Positions 42,446-50,124 of a stretch of 64,000 nt of DNA are shown here, piece by piece. The translations under genes were made by a program, and so were the position numbers. Positions within the stretch are counted from its first letter, which is position 1; the number at the start of each line of letters is the position of its first letter. A model generated the notes under the pieces. That model had not been told where the DNA came from. It saw only the letters and a program-made list of their open reading frames with translations, and ran no database searches. Source of the stretch: Modestobacter sp. Leaf380 (lineage in GTDB: Bacteria; Actinomycetota; Actinomycetes; Mycobacteriales; Geodermatophilaceae); contig NZ_LMQC01000020.1 of NCBI RefSeq assembly GCF_001424485.1, forward strand, positions 372,001-436,000, read 5' to 3'.

Positions 42446-43624
42446 GTGCGCGTCGACCCCCCGGCCCGACCCGGGTCCCCTGCCTCCCTGGTGTCCCTGC
42501 TCCGCTCCGGGCGGGCGAGCTCGCGCGCCGAGCTCTCCCGGCTCACCGGCGCCTCGCCCACCACGGTCGCCGGCCGGGTGGAGGAGCTGCTGCGCACCGG
42601 GGTGCTCGCCGAGGTGGACGGCCCGGCCGCCGGCAGCGGACGACCGCCCCGCCGACTGGCCCTCGCCCGCGGCCTCGGTGTCGTCGGCGCGGTCGGGCTG
42701 GGGGAGCAGCACGCGGACTGTGCGGTGCTCGACGTCAGCGGCGCGGTGCTGGCCGAGCGCCGGGTGCCGGTGCGGGTCGCCGACGGCCCGGACGCCGTCC
42801 TGGGCACCGTGTCCGGGGTGCTGACCCAGCTGCACCAGGAGCAGGGCCCGGACGCGGGACGGCTGCTCGGGCTGGGTCTCGGCGTCCCGGGCCCGGTGTC
42901 GTTCCCGGCCGGTGTGGTGACCTCCCCGGCGCGGATGCCCGGGTGGAACGGCGCCGACGTCGCGGCCCTCGCCCGCCGCCACCTGCCCGAGGGGGCCGCG
43001 GTCGTCGTGGACAACGACGCGAACCTGATGGCGCTCGGGGAGCACGCCACCGACCCCTCACCCGAGCACCTGGTGCTGGTCAAGGCCGGGTCCGGGATCG
43101 GCTGCGGGATCGTCGTGCAGGGCGTCCTGCAGCGCGGTGCCCGGGGCTTCGCCGGCGACATCAGCCACGTCACCGTGCCCGACGCCGAGCCGGTCGCCTG
43201 CTCCTGTGGCCGGGTCGGCTGCCTGGACGCCGTCGCCAGCGGTGCCGCGCTGGCCACCCGGCTGCGCGAGGAGGGCGTCGAGGTCACCGGCGTCGACGCC
43301 CTGCTCGACCTGGCCCGCGACGCCCACCCGCAGACGACCCGGTTGCTGCGCGAGGCGGGCAGCCGGACCGGCACGGTGCTGGCCACCATCGTCAACCTGG
43401 TCAACCCCGACCGGCTCGTGCTCGCCGGCTGGCTCAGCCAGGCCGAGGCCTTCGTCGCGGGCGTCCGGTCCGCCGTCTACGCCCAGAGCCCGCCGCTGGT
43501 GACCGACGGCCTGGAGGTCGTGGTCAGCCTGGCCGGACCGCGGGCCGGCCTGCTCGGCGCCGGGCACTGCGTGCTGGACGCGGTGTTCGCCGACCTGCCC
43601 CGGTTGGTCGACCGGACCGCCTGA
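42446..43624 (+). CDS. ROK-family transcriptional repressor
   Basis: A 392-residue protein with an N-terminal winged helix (about 10-70: SRAELSRLTGASPTTVAGRVEELLRTG, in parts SRLTGASPTTVAGRV) fused to a ROK sugar-binding domain. The ROK zinc motif is CSCGRVGCLDAVASG. The kinase-type EXGH is modified (DISHV in place of E-x-G-H), consistent with ligand sensing rather than phosphorylation. It diverges from the importer-asparaginase-kinase operon and probably controls it and itself. GTG start chosen at 42446; the reading frame is open further upstream to 42368 but that includes the AT-rich control region. Confidence 0.88.
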   Translation: MRVDPPARPGSPASLVSLLRSGRASSRAELSRLTGASPTTVAGRVEELLRTGVLAEVDGPAAGSGRPPRRLALARGLGVVGAVGLGEQHADCAVLDVSGAVLAERRVPVRVADGPDAVLGTVSGVLTQLHQEQGPDAGRLLGLGLGVPGPVSFPAGVVTSPARMPGWNGADVAALARRHLPEGAAVVVDNDANLMALGEHATDPSPEHLVLVKAGSGIGCGIVVQGVLQRGARGFAGDISHVTVPDAEPVACSCGRVGCLDAVASGAALATRLREEGVEVTGVDALLDLARDAHPQTTRLLREAGSRTGTVLATIVNLVNPDRLVLAGWLSQAEAFVAGVRSAVYAQSPPLVTDGLEVVVSLAGPRAGLLGAGHCVLDAVFADLPRLVDRTA

Positions 43625-43631
43625 GCGCGCC

Positions 43632-43796
43632 TCAGTGCGGGGCGTCCTCCGCTGCCACCGCCGCCTCCAGCACCCGGTGCGACGGGCCGTCCAGCCCGGC
43701 CTCCTCGACGGCGCGCACGGTCGCGGCCACCATCTGCTCCTTGGTCCGCAGGTGCTCGTGCGTGCTCACCCGGTGGATCGACACCCAGCCGGCCAT
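43632..43796 (-). CDS. small conserved-looking protein, 54 aa
   Basis: A 54-residue protein beginning MAGWVSIHRVSTHEHLRTKE, with a helical second half (QMVAATVRAVEEAGLDGP). Balanced amino-acid composition and a normal ATG suggest a real gene rather than noise, but I do not recognise the family. It ends eight bases from the convergent ROK repressor stop. Low certainty of function; moderate certainty of being translated. Confidence 0.45.
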   Translation of the reverse strand: MAGWVSIHRVSTHEHLRTKEQMVAATVRAVEEAGLDGPSHRVLEAAVAAEDAPH

Positions 43797-43975
43797 CAGG
43801 CCCGACCGCCGTCGGTGGGGGTGCCTCGCTGTGCGTGCATGCGGCTCCAGTCCTCGGTCTGCGCGTGCGACGGTTGCACGACCAGACCACCTTGCCGCCC
43901 GCGGGTGGCCCGCGCCACGTCGGGGTCCGTCGGGCACGCCGGGCGCCGCGTCGTCGCGCAGGGCACAGTCGGGCG

Positions 43976-44224
43976 GTGAGCACCCCCTGGACCGGCCGCG
44001 AGACCACCCCGGTGACCCTGCCCGACGCCGAGGGCGGCACCACCGCCGAGCAGATGGCCGGGCCGCTGCACGCGGTGCCGGCCGGGGGCGAGGACCTCGC
44101 CCGCGTCACCTCGCTGTGCAACGTCGCCGTCCGGGTGTGGGGGCAGCGGCCCTTCGACCGGGCCGACGCCGACGCCTGCCCGGTCTGCGCCGAGCGGGCG
44201 GGTGCGGACGACCGCACAACCTGA
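43976..44224 (+). CDS. small hypothetical protein with CPVC motif, 82 aa
   Basis: An 82-residue protein. The N-terminus is polar (TPWTGRETTPVTLPDAEGG), the C-terminus holds a Cys in SLCNVAV and a Cys-x-x-Cys in ADACPVCAERAG, a possible metal or redox site. CACAGT six bases before the GTG is a weak -10 candidate for a leaderless start. The stop codon lies in the first unit of a 13-bp tandem repeat. Not recognised; likely a lineage-specific small protein. Confidence 0.45.
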   Translation: MSTPWTGRETTPVTLPDAEGGTTAEQMAGPLHAVPAGGEDLARVTSLCNVAVRVWGQRPFDRADADACPVCAERAGADDRTT

Positions 44225-44280
44225 CCGCGCCGCCTGACCGCACAGCCTGACCGCACAGCCTGACCGCACCGCCTGACCCA
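44221..44280. repeat. 13-bp tandem repeat array
   Basis: Units of 13 bp, CTGACCGCACAGC and close variants, are repeated at 44221, 44234, 44247 and 44260 with a partial fifth unit at 44273. It begins at the stop of the 82-aa protein. Probably a slippage-prone minisatellite. Confidence 0.85.
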
Positions 44281-44340
44281 CCCGGGCGCCGGCCGCGTGC
44301 CTGACGGTCCCGGCGGCGGCACCGTGTCACCCTCCTGGCC

Positions 44341-45009
44341 GTGGACCCGACCCTGCTGACGGTGGCCGCGCTGGTCGCCGCGCTGGGGCTGCCCGCCGGC
44401 CGGGTGCTCAACCGGCTGGCGCACCGGGTCCCGGCCGCGCGCTCCGAGCCCGGCCCGGTGGCCACGCGCGCCCTCGCCGTCCGGCCGCCCTGGCTGGAGC
44501 TGGGGACGGCGGGACTGTCGGCCGCCGTCGTGCTGCACGTGGGGCTCGGTCCCGCGACGGCGGCGTGGCTCTGGTTCGCGCTGGGTGCGGTGCTGCTGAC
44601 CGTGGTCGACCTGCAGCACCTGCTGCTGCCCAACCGGCTGCTGCTGCCGCTGACCACCGGTGCCGTCGTGCTGCTGGCCGGTGCGGCCGCCGGTGCCGGG
44701 ACGTGGCCGGACCTGGGCCGGGCCCTGGTGGCCGCCCCGGTCGTCGCGACCGGCCTGCTGCTGCTGGCGCTGGCCAACCCGGCCGGTCTGGGCATGGGCG
44801 ACGTCAAGCTCGGGCTCCTGGTGGGGCTGTACCTGGGCTGGCTGGGGTGGCCCTCGGTGCTGGTCGGGCTGTTGCTGGCCGCGGTCGCGCAGGCCGCGGT
44901 GGGCCTGGTGCTGCTGGCCGCCGGGCGGGCCGGGCGCCGTACGGCGCTGCCCTTCGGGCCGGCGCTGCTCGGCGGCGTCCTCGCCGTGCTCTTCCTCGCC
45001 GGCGGCTGA
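44341..45009 (+). CDS. prepilin peptidase, type A24 (TadV-like)
   Basis: A 222-residue membrane aspartic protease that cleaves prepilin leader peptides for the Tad/Flp pilus. About six helices. The two catalytic aspartates are in VVDLQHLLLPN (near 88) and in LGMGDVKLG (near 155), the G-x-G-D motif of the family. Lacks the N-terminal methylase cysteines, as is usual for TadV-type enzymes. It heads the pilus locus 190 bp before the pilin gene and is followed by a hairpin. GTG start. Confidence 0.9.
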   Translation: MDPTLLTVAALVAALGLPAGRVLNRLAHRVPAARSEPGPVATRALAVRPPWLELGTAGLSAAVVLHVGLGPATAAWLWFALGAVLLTVVDLQHLLLPNRLLLPLTTGAVVLLAGAAAGAGTWPDLGRALVAAPVVATGLLLLALANPAGLGMGDVKLGLLVGLYLGWLGWPSVLVGLLLAAVAQAAVGLVLLAAGRAGRRTALPFGPALLGGVLAVLFLAGG

Positions 45010-45011
45010 CC

Positions 45012-45031
45012 GCGGGCCCGTGCGGGCCCGC
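45012..45031 (+). terminator. hairpin after the prepilin peptidase gene
   Basis: GCGGGCCCG, two bases, CGGGCCCGC: a perfect 9-bp stem two bases after the stop. Confidence 0.6.
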
Positions 45032-45071
45032 CCCACCGGAACCAGTGGATCCGGCGCCATCGCGTGCGGTA

Positions 45072-45089
45072 CTCACCCCCCTGGGTGAG
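45072..45089. promoter_or_regulatory. inverted repeat upstream of the pilin gene
   Basis: CTCACCC and GGGTGAG arms with a four-base centre, about 115 bp upstream of the pilin ATG. Either an operator for pilin expression or a leader hairpin. Confidence 0.3.
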
Positions 45090-45202
45090 ACCGGCCGGCC
45101 CGCGCTGCACCACGCCGCCCCCGTGCCGATGTCCAGGGAGCCGCGACCGGGTCGCCAGGCCATCCAGGCCTGCACGGACAGCGGCTCGCGAGGAGTCCAC
45201 CC

Positions 45203-45409
45203 ATGGTCAACCCCTTCATCGCCCTCGTCGTCCTCGTCGAGGGCCTGCGCGACCGGCTCGTCGACGACGAGCGGGGCGCCACCGCCGTCGAGTACGGCCT
45301 GCTCGTCGCCCTGATCGCCGCCGTCATCGTCGGCGCTGTCGTCTTCCTCGGCTCGGACCTCCGGGCGATGTTCACCGACGTCCTGCGCGCCCTGCCCGGC
45401 GGTCACTGA
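45203..45409 (+). CDS. Flp/type IVb pilin
   Basis: A 68-residue pilin subunit. The N-terminal leader is unusually hydrophobic (MVNPFIALVVLVEGLRDRLV), then the charged stretch DDERG precedes ATAVEYGLLVALIAAVIVG, the hydrophobic assembly helix with Glu and Tyr at the positions required in Flp pilins. Cleavage by the prepilin peptidase should occur after the Gly of DERG. Strong ATG with CGAGGAG ribosome site. A 13-bp hairpin follows, separating this abundant product from the downstream machinery genes. Confidence 0.93.
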   Translation: MVNPFIALVVLVEGLRDRLVDDERGATAVEYGLLVALIAAVIVGAVVFLGSDLRAMFTDVLRALPGGH

Positions 45410-45420
45410 CCGCTCGACCC

Positions 45421-45450
45421 GGACCGGGGCGGCACCCGCCGCCCCGGTCC
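45421..45450 (+). terminator. hairpin after the pilin gene (partial terminator/stabiliser)
   Basis: GGACCGGGGCGGC, four bases, and the exact complement form a 13-bp stem, followed by a C-rich tract. Placed between pilin and assembly genes of one operon, it probably lets pilin mRNA accumulate over the rest. Confidence 0.7.
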
Positions 45451-45503
45451 GCGCCCACCCCCCCCCACCCACCCCACCCACGACCCGCAGCAGAGGAGGC
45501 ACC

Positions 45504-45884
45504 GTGCACCGCACCCGCGACGAGCGCGGCGCGACCGCCGTCGAGTTCGCCCTCGTGCTGCCGGTCCTGCTCGTGCTGCTGTTCGGCATCATGGAGGTCG
45601 GCCGGCTGTTCCAGGTCCAGGCCACGCTGTCGGCCGCCGCCCGCGAGGGCGTGCGGGTGATGGCCGTCCAGGACGACCCCGACGCCGCCCGGACCGCCGT
45701 GCTGACCACCGCCACCTCGCTGTCCCCGGTCCTGCGCGCCGACGAGGTCGTCGTCGACCCCGGCCGCTGCACCGACCCGTCCGCGACCGCCACCGTCCTC
45801 GTCCACTACACCGCCCCCTCGCTCACCGGCCTCTACGGCGGCTGGGACCTCACCGGGCAGGCGGCCATGCGATGCGGCGGGTGA
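45504..45884 (+). CDS. TadE-like pseudopilin
   Basis: A 126-residue protein with a short leader RTRDERGATAVEFALVLPVLLVLLFGIMEVG (in parts: DERGATAVEFALVLPVLLVL), the TadE-type hydrophobic segment with conserved Glu. Two cysteines lie in the C-terminal half. TadE/TadF pseudopilins are processed by the prepilin peptidase and needed for Tad pilus biogenesis. GTG start with an exact AGGAGG site. Overlaps the next gene by 13 bp. Confidence 0.9.
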   Translation: MHRTRDERGATAVEFALVLPVLLVLLFGIMEVGRLFQVQATLSAAAREGVRVMAVQDDPDAARTAVLTTATSLSPVLRADEVVVDPGRCTDPSATATVLVHYTAPSLTGLYGGWDLTGQAAMRCGG

Positions 45885-46777
45885 CCGACGAACGCGGCGC
45901 CGTCGCCCTCGTCGTCGCGCTGCTGCTGGTGCCGCTGCTCGGCTTCGCCGCGCTCGCCGTGGACACCGCCGTGGTCTACGTGGCCCGCACCCAGCTGCAC
46001 AACGCCAGCGACGCCGGGGCCCTCGCCGTGGCCGCCGACTGCGCCCGCGGCACCTGCGGCGACGTCGCGGGCACCGCCACCGCCCTCACCGCCGCCAACC
46101 GCGCCGGCGACGACACCGCCCGGACCACCGCCACGGTGGACGGCGCCACGGTCACGGTGACCGTGGCGTCCCGGGTGACCCCGGTCTTCGCCGGCGTGCT
46201 GGGCGTCGGCGCCAGTCGGGTCGAGGCCAGCACCACCGCCCGCTGGGCACCGCTGTCCGCGGTCACCTCCCCGGTGCCCGTCGCGCTGTCGGTCTGCGAG
46301 CGTCCCGGTCCGGCCGGCGTGCCGACCGGCGACCGCCCGCAGGTCGTCCGCCCCAGTGCAGACGCCACCTGCGAGGGCCCCGCCGGCCCGGTCGCGACGG
46401 GCCTGGTCCTGCTGGCCGCCGACGGGTGTTCCGTGGACGTCGTCGCGGGGGCGGACCTCGCCGTCACCGACGACGTCCCGCCGGGCTGCGACCTGGACAC
46501 CCTCCGCCCGCTGCTGGGCACCGTCGTCCCGGTGCCGGTCTTCGACCGGCTCACCGGCACCGCCTCCGGCTCGTCCGCGCGGGTCCTGGGCATCGCCGGC
46601 TTCCGCATCACCGGCTGGTCGACCGGGACCACCGTCGTCGGTGCCGGCGCCGCCTGCGGCGACCAGCCCTGCCTCCTCGGCCACCCGACCGGCTACGCCG
46701 CGCTCGACGCCGCCCCTTCCGACACGGTCAGCGGTGCACCCGACCTGGGTGCCCGGGCCGTCCTGCTCTCGAGGTGA
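45872..46777 (+). CDS. TadG-like pilus assembly protein
   Basis: A 301-residue protein, one N-terminal membrane anchor (DERGAVALVVALLLVPLLGF) of the TadG/Flp-pilus type and a large extracytoplasmic region rich in Thr, Ala and Val. Six cysteines in the second half (SVCERP, ATCEGP, DGCSVD, PGCDLD, AACGDQPC) could form disulfides. TadG-like proteins are thought to be minor pilins or anchors. Sits between TadE and CpaB genes. Confidence 0.8.
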   Translation: MRRVTDERGAVALVVALLLVPLLGFAALAVDTAVVYVARTQLHNASDAGALAVAADCARGTCGDVAGTATALTAANRAGDDTARTTATVDGATVTVTVASRVTPVFAGVLGVGASRVEASTTARWAPLSAVTSPVPVALSVCERPGPAGVPTGDRPQVVRPSADATCEGPAGPVATGLVLLAADGCSVDVVAGADLAVTDDVPPGCDLDTLRPLLGTVVPVPVFDRLTGTASGSSARVLGIAGFRITGWSTGTTVVGAGAACGDQPCLLGHPTGYAALDAAPSDTVSGAPDLGARAVLLSR

Positions 46778-46781
46778 CCTG

Positions 46782-47528
46782 ATGAGACGCCGTCTGCTCG
46801 CCCTGCTCGTGGCCGCCGTGCTGGCCACCGCCGGTGCCGGGGTGCTGGTCCAGTGGGTCCAGGGGGCCGACGACCGCGCCCTGGCCGGGGCCCGCACCGT
46901 CGAGCGCTACGTCGTGGTGGACCCGGTGCCCGCCGGCACCCCGGCCGCCGACGTGGCCGGCTCCGTGGAGCTCACCGCCGTCCCCGCCCGGCTGGTCGCC
47001 GACGGTGCGCTGGACACCCTCGCCCCGCTCACCGGCCTGGTGACCACCGTGGACCTGCAGCCGGGGGAGCAGCTGCTGACCGCGCGCTTCGCCAGCCCGG
47101 AGAGCCTGCTGCCGCCCGGCACCGTCCCGGTGCCCGCCGGACTGCAGGAGGTCAGCGTCTCGTTGGAGGCCCAGCGCGCCCTGGGCGGCCGACTGGCCGC
47201 CGGGGACACCGTCGGTGTCTTCGTCTCCAGCCAGGTCCTCGGGGCGACCCACCTGACCCTGCACAAGGTGCTCGTCACCGCGGTCGACACCGGCGCGGAC
47301 GACGTCGCCGGCGCACCCGCCGGTGGCGGTCTCGCCGAGACCGCGGCCACCACGACCACCGGCGGCGTCACCGACGGCGCCGTGCTCGTCACCCTGGCGC
47401 TGAGCGCCGCCGACGCCGAGGAGCTGGTCTGGGCCATGGAGCACGGCTCCGTCTGGCTGTCCGCCGAGGCCGAGGACGCCGTCGAGGACGGCACCCGCAC
47501 CGTCACCGTCGAGGAGGTCCTGTCGTGA
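46782..47528 (+). CDS. CpaB/RcpC-like pilus assembly protein (SAF domain)
   Basis: A 248-residue protein. N-terminal membrane helix (about 5-25), then a SAF domain (about 38-110, RTVERYVVVDPVPAGTPAADV, with the LVTTVDLQPGEQLL turn) and a C-terminal RcpC-type beta domain with VTLALSAADAEELVWAMEHG. In Gram-negative bacteria this protein modifies pilin or binds the secretin; in Gram-positive Tad systems it is kept without a secretin. ATG start four bases after the preceding stop; coupled to tadZ by GTGA. Confidence 0.88.
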   Translation: MRRRLLALLVAAVLATAGAGVLVQWVQGADDRALAGARTVERYVVVDPVPAGTPAADVAGSVELTAVPARLVADGALDTLAPLTGLVTTVDLQPGEQLLTARFASPESLLPPGTVPVPAGLQEVSVSLEAQRALGGRLAAGDTVGVFVSSQVLGATHLTLHKVLVTAVDTGADDVAGAPAGGGLAETAATTTTGGVTDGAVLVTLALSAADAEELVWAMEHGSVWLSAEAEDAVEDGTRTVTVEEVLS

Positions 47529-48733
47529 ACCGGGTGCTGCTGATCGCTGCCGACGAGGTCCTGCACACCCGGCTGCAGGGCGTGCCCGGGACCGACCTGC
47601 TCGTCGTCCCCGCCACCGCGCTGCGCGCCGAGGACCACCGCGACCGCCTGGTCGCCCGGCTGGTCGGCTGGCTGCGCGGCGCCGAGGCCGCGGACGTGGT
47701 CGTGCTCGGGGACGCCGCCGGCCACGACGTCGCCCTGGGCCTGGCCCAGCGGATCGACCAGGAGGTGCCGGGCACCAGCGTCGTGCTCGTGGCCCGGCTG
47801 GACCGGGCGTCCTGGCAGAGCGCCCTGCAGGCGGGGGTGCGTGACGTGCTGGACCCGCAGGGCGCTGCCGACGAGCTGGCCGGGGCCCTCGCCCGGGCCG
47901 CCTCGCTCACCGCGGCCCGCCGCGACGCCACCGGTCCCGCGGCACGCGTCGAGGGCGCCGACCACCAGGTGGTCGCGGTCGTGTCGCCCAAGGGCGGCGT
48001 CGGCAAGACCACCGTGGCGACCAACCTGGCGGTGGGCCTCGCCCAGCGCGCCGGGGAGGGCAGCACGGTGCTGGTCGACCTGGACCTGCAGTTCGGGGAC
48101 GTGGCCAGCGCCCTGGCGATGGAGCCGGTCCACCGGCTGCCCGAGCTGGTCAGCGGGTCCGCCGCCACCGACCCGATCGCCCTCAAGGCCCTGCTGGAGC
48201 GGCACCCCACCGGTCTGCTCGTGGTCTGCGGCGCCGACTCACCGGTCGCCGGTGACGCCGTCACCGCCGAGCAGGTCACCCGGCTGCTGCAGACCCTGCG
48301 CCGGCAGTTCCGCCACGTCGTCGTCGACACCGCCCCCGGGCTCACCGACCCGACCCTGGCCGCCGTGGAGGCCAGCACCGACCTGGTCGCCCTGAGCAGC
48401 ACCGACGTGCCCTCCGTGCGCGGCCTGCGCAGCGAGCTCGCCCTGCTCGAGGAGCTCTCCCTGCTGCCCACCCGGCACCTGGTCCTCAACGCCGTGCAGC
48501 GCCGCAGCACCCCGGGCCCCGACGACGTCGCTGCGACCCTGGGGGTCCGCCCGGACGTGCTGCTGCCGCACAGCAAGGCGGTCCGGCTGTCCACCAACGT
48601 CGGCGCCCCGCTGCTGCAGAGCGGCACCCGCGACCCGTTCGTGCGCTCCTTCGCACCCCTGCTCGACGTCTTCGCCCCGGCGCCGGCGCGGTCCTGGCTG
48701 CGTCGTCGCAGCAGCGCGGGGCAGTCCCGGTGA
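47525..48733 (+). CDS. TadZ/CpaE-like MinD-type ATPase
   Basis: A 402-residue cytoplasmic protein. An N-terminal receiver-like domain (about 1-125) precedes a MinD/ParA ATPase with deviant Walker A SPKGGVGKTT (about 154-163), switch I DLDLQFGDV, and switch II DTAPGLTD. TadZ marks the assembly site of the pilus, usually at a pole. Coupled to cpaB and tadA through GTGA junctions. Confidence 0.92.
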   Translation: MNRVLLIAADEVLHTRLQGVPGTDLLVVPATALRAEDHRDRLVARLVGWLRGAEAADVVVLGDAAGHDVALGLAQRIDQEVPGTSVVLVARLDRASWQSALQAGVRDVLDPQGAADELAGALARAASLTAARRDATGPAARVEGADHQVVAVVSPKGGVGKTTVATNLAVGLAQRAGEGSTVLVDLDLQFGDVASALAMEPVHRLPELVSGSAATDPIALKALLERHPTGLLVVCGADSPVAGDAVTAEQVTRLLQTLRRQFRHVVVDTAPGLTDPTLAAVEASTDLVALSSTDVPSVRGLRSELALLEELSLLPTRHLVLNAVQRRSTPGPDDVAATLGVRPDVLLPHSKAVRLSTNVGAPLLQSGTRDPFVRSFAPLLDVFAPAPARSWLRRRSSAGQSR

Positions 48734-50124
48734 GCCTCGCCGAACGCGTCGCCACCGCCCGCGGACTGGCGCCCTCGGCCGGACCGGTCCGGGTGTCCAC
48801 CGCGACGTCCCCCGAGCCGGCGGCCGCCGCCGCACCCAGCGACGCGCTGCTGCAGATGAAGGAGCGGGCCAGCACCGCCCTCTTCGCCCGCCTGGGGACC
48901 CGCCTGGGCAACCCGGACCTGGGTGAGGAGCAGCTGCACGCCCTGGTCCGCACCGAGCTGCAGCGCGTGGTGTCCTTCGAGCAGACCCCGCTGACCCCGG
49001 AGGAGCGGCAGCTGCTGCTGCGCGAGGTCACCGACGACGTCCTGGGCTACGGCCCGCTGCAGCCCCTGCTGGAGGACCCCTCGGTCACCGAGATCATGGT
49101 CAACGGCCCGGACGCGGTGTACGTCGAGCGCGGCGGGCGGCTGGTCCGCACGCACGCCCGCTTCGCCTCCGAGGCGCACCTGCGCCGGGTGATCGAGCGG
49201 ATCGTCTCCCAGGTCGGCCGTCGCATCGACGAGTCCTCACCGCTGGTGGACGCCCGGTTGGCCGACGGATCCCGGGTCAACGCCGTCATCCCGCCGCTGT
49301 CCTTCGGCGGCTCGTCCCTGACCGTGCGCAAGTTCTCCGCGCAGCCCTTCACCGTCGCGGACCTGGTCGGGTTCGGCACCCTGAGCCCGGAGACGGCGGA
49401 CCTGCTGCGGGCCTGTGTCCAGGCCCGGCTCAACGTCATCGTGTCCGGCGGCACCGGCAGCGGGAAGACGACGCTGCTCAACGCGCTGTCCTCCTTCATC
49501 CCGGCCGACGAGCGCATCGTCACCATCGAGGACGCCGTCGAGCTCCAGCTGCAGCAGGACCACGTCGTCCGGCTGGAGTCCCGCCCGGCCAACATCGAGG
49601 GTCGCGGCGGCGTCAGCATCCGCGACCTGGTCCGCAACGCGCTGCGCATGCGCCCGGACCGGATCGTCGTGGGCGAGGTCCGCGGCGGGGAGAGCCTGGA
49701 CATGCTGCAGGCGATGAACACCGGCCACGACGGCTCGATGTCCACCGTGCACGCCAACTCCCCGCGCGACGCGCTGGCCCGGCTGGAGACGCTGGTCCTC
49801 ATGTCCGGGCTGGACCTGCCCTCGCGGGCCATCCGCGAGCAGATCGTCTCGGCCGTCGACGTCGTGGTGCAGCTGTCCCGGCTGCGGGACGGCAGCCGCC
49901 GCGTCACCCACGTCACCGAGGTCCAGGGCCTGGAGTCCGAGACCCCGGTGCTGCAGGACGTCTACCGCTTCGACGCCGCGGCCGGGGTCGACGCCTCGGG
50001 CCGGTTCCTGGGCACCACCGTCCCCACCGGCGTGCGCCCGCGCTTCGCCGACCGGTTCGCCGAGCTGGGCATCACGGTGCCCGCCGGGACCTTCGGTGCC
50101 TCCTCCGCGCGGGCGGCCTGGTGA
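48730..50124 (+). CDS. TadA/CpaF secretion ATPase
   Basis: A 464-residue hexameric ATPase that powers pilus polymerisation. N-terminal alpha-helical domain, then the CpaF core: GYGPLQPLLEDPSVTEIMVNG, Walker A GGTGSGKTT (about 239-247), Asp box TIEDAVELQL, Walker B RIVVGEVRGGE, and the His-box TGHDGSMSTVHANS. GTG start overlaps tadZ, and its stop overlaps tadB. Confidence 0.95.
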   Translation: MSLAERVATARGLAPSAGPVRVSTATSPEPAAAAAPSDALLQMKERASTALFARLGTRLGNPDLGEEQLHALVRTELQRVVSFEQTPLTPEERQLLLREVTDDVLGYGPLQPLLEDPSVTEIMVNGPDAVYVERGGRLVRTHARFASEAHLRRVIERIVSQVGRRIDESSPLVDARLADGSRVNAVIPPLSFGGSSLTVRKFSAQPFTVADLVGFGTLSPETADLLRACVQARLNVIVSGGTGSGKTTLLNALSSFIPADERIVTIEDAVELQLQQDHVVRLESRPANIEGRGGVSIRDLVRNALRMRPDRIVVGEVRGGESLDMLQAMNTGHDGSMSTVHANSPRDALARLETLVLMSGLDLPSRAIREQIVSAVDVVVQLSRLRDGSRRVTHVTEVQGLESETPVLQDVYRFDAAAGVDASGRFLGTTVPTGVRPRFADRFAELGITVPAGTFGASSARAAW

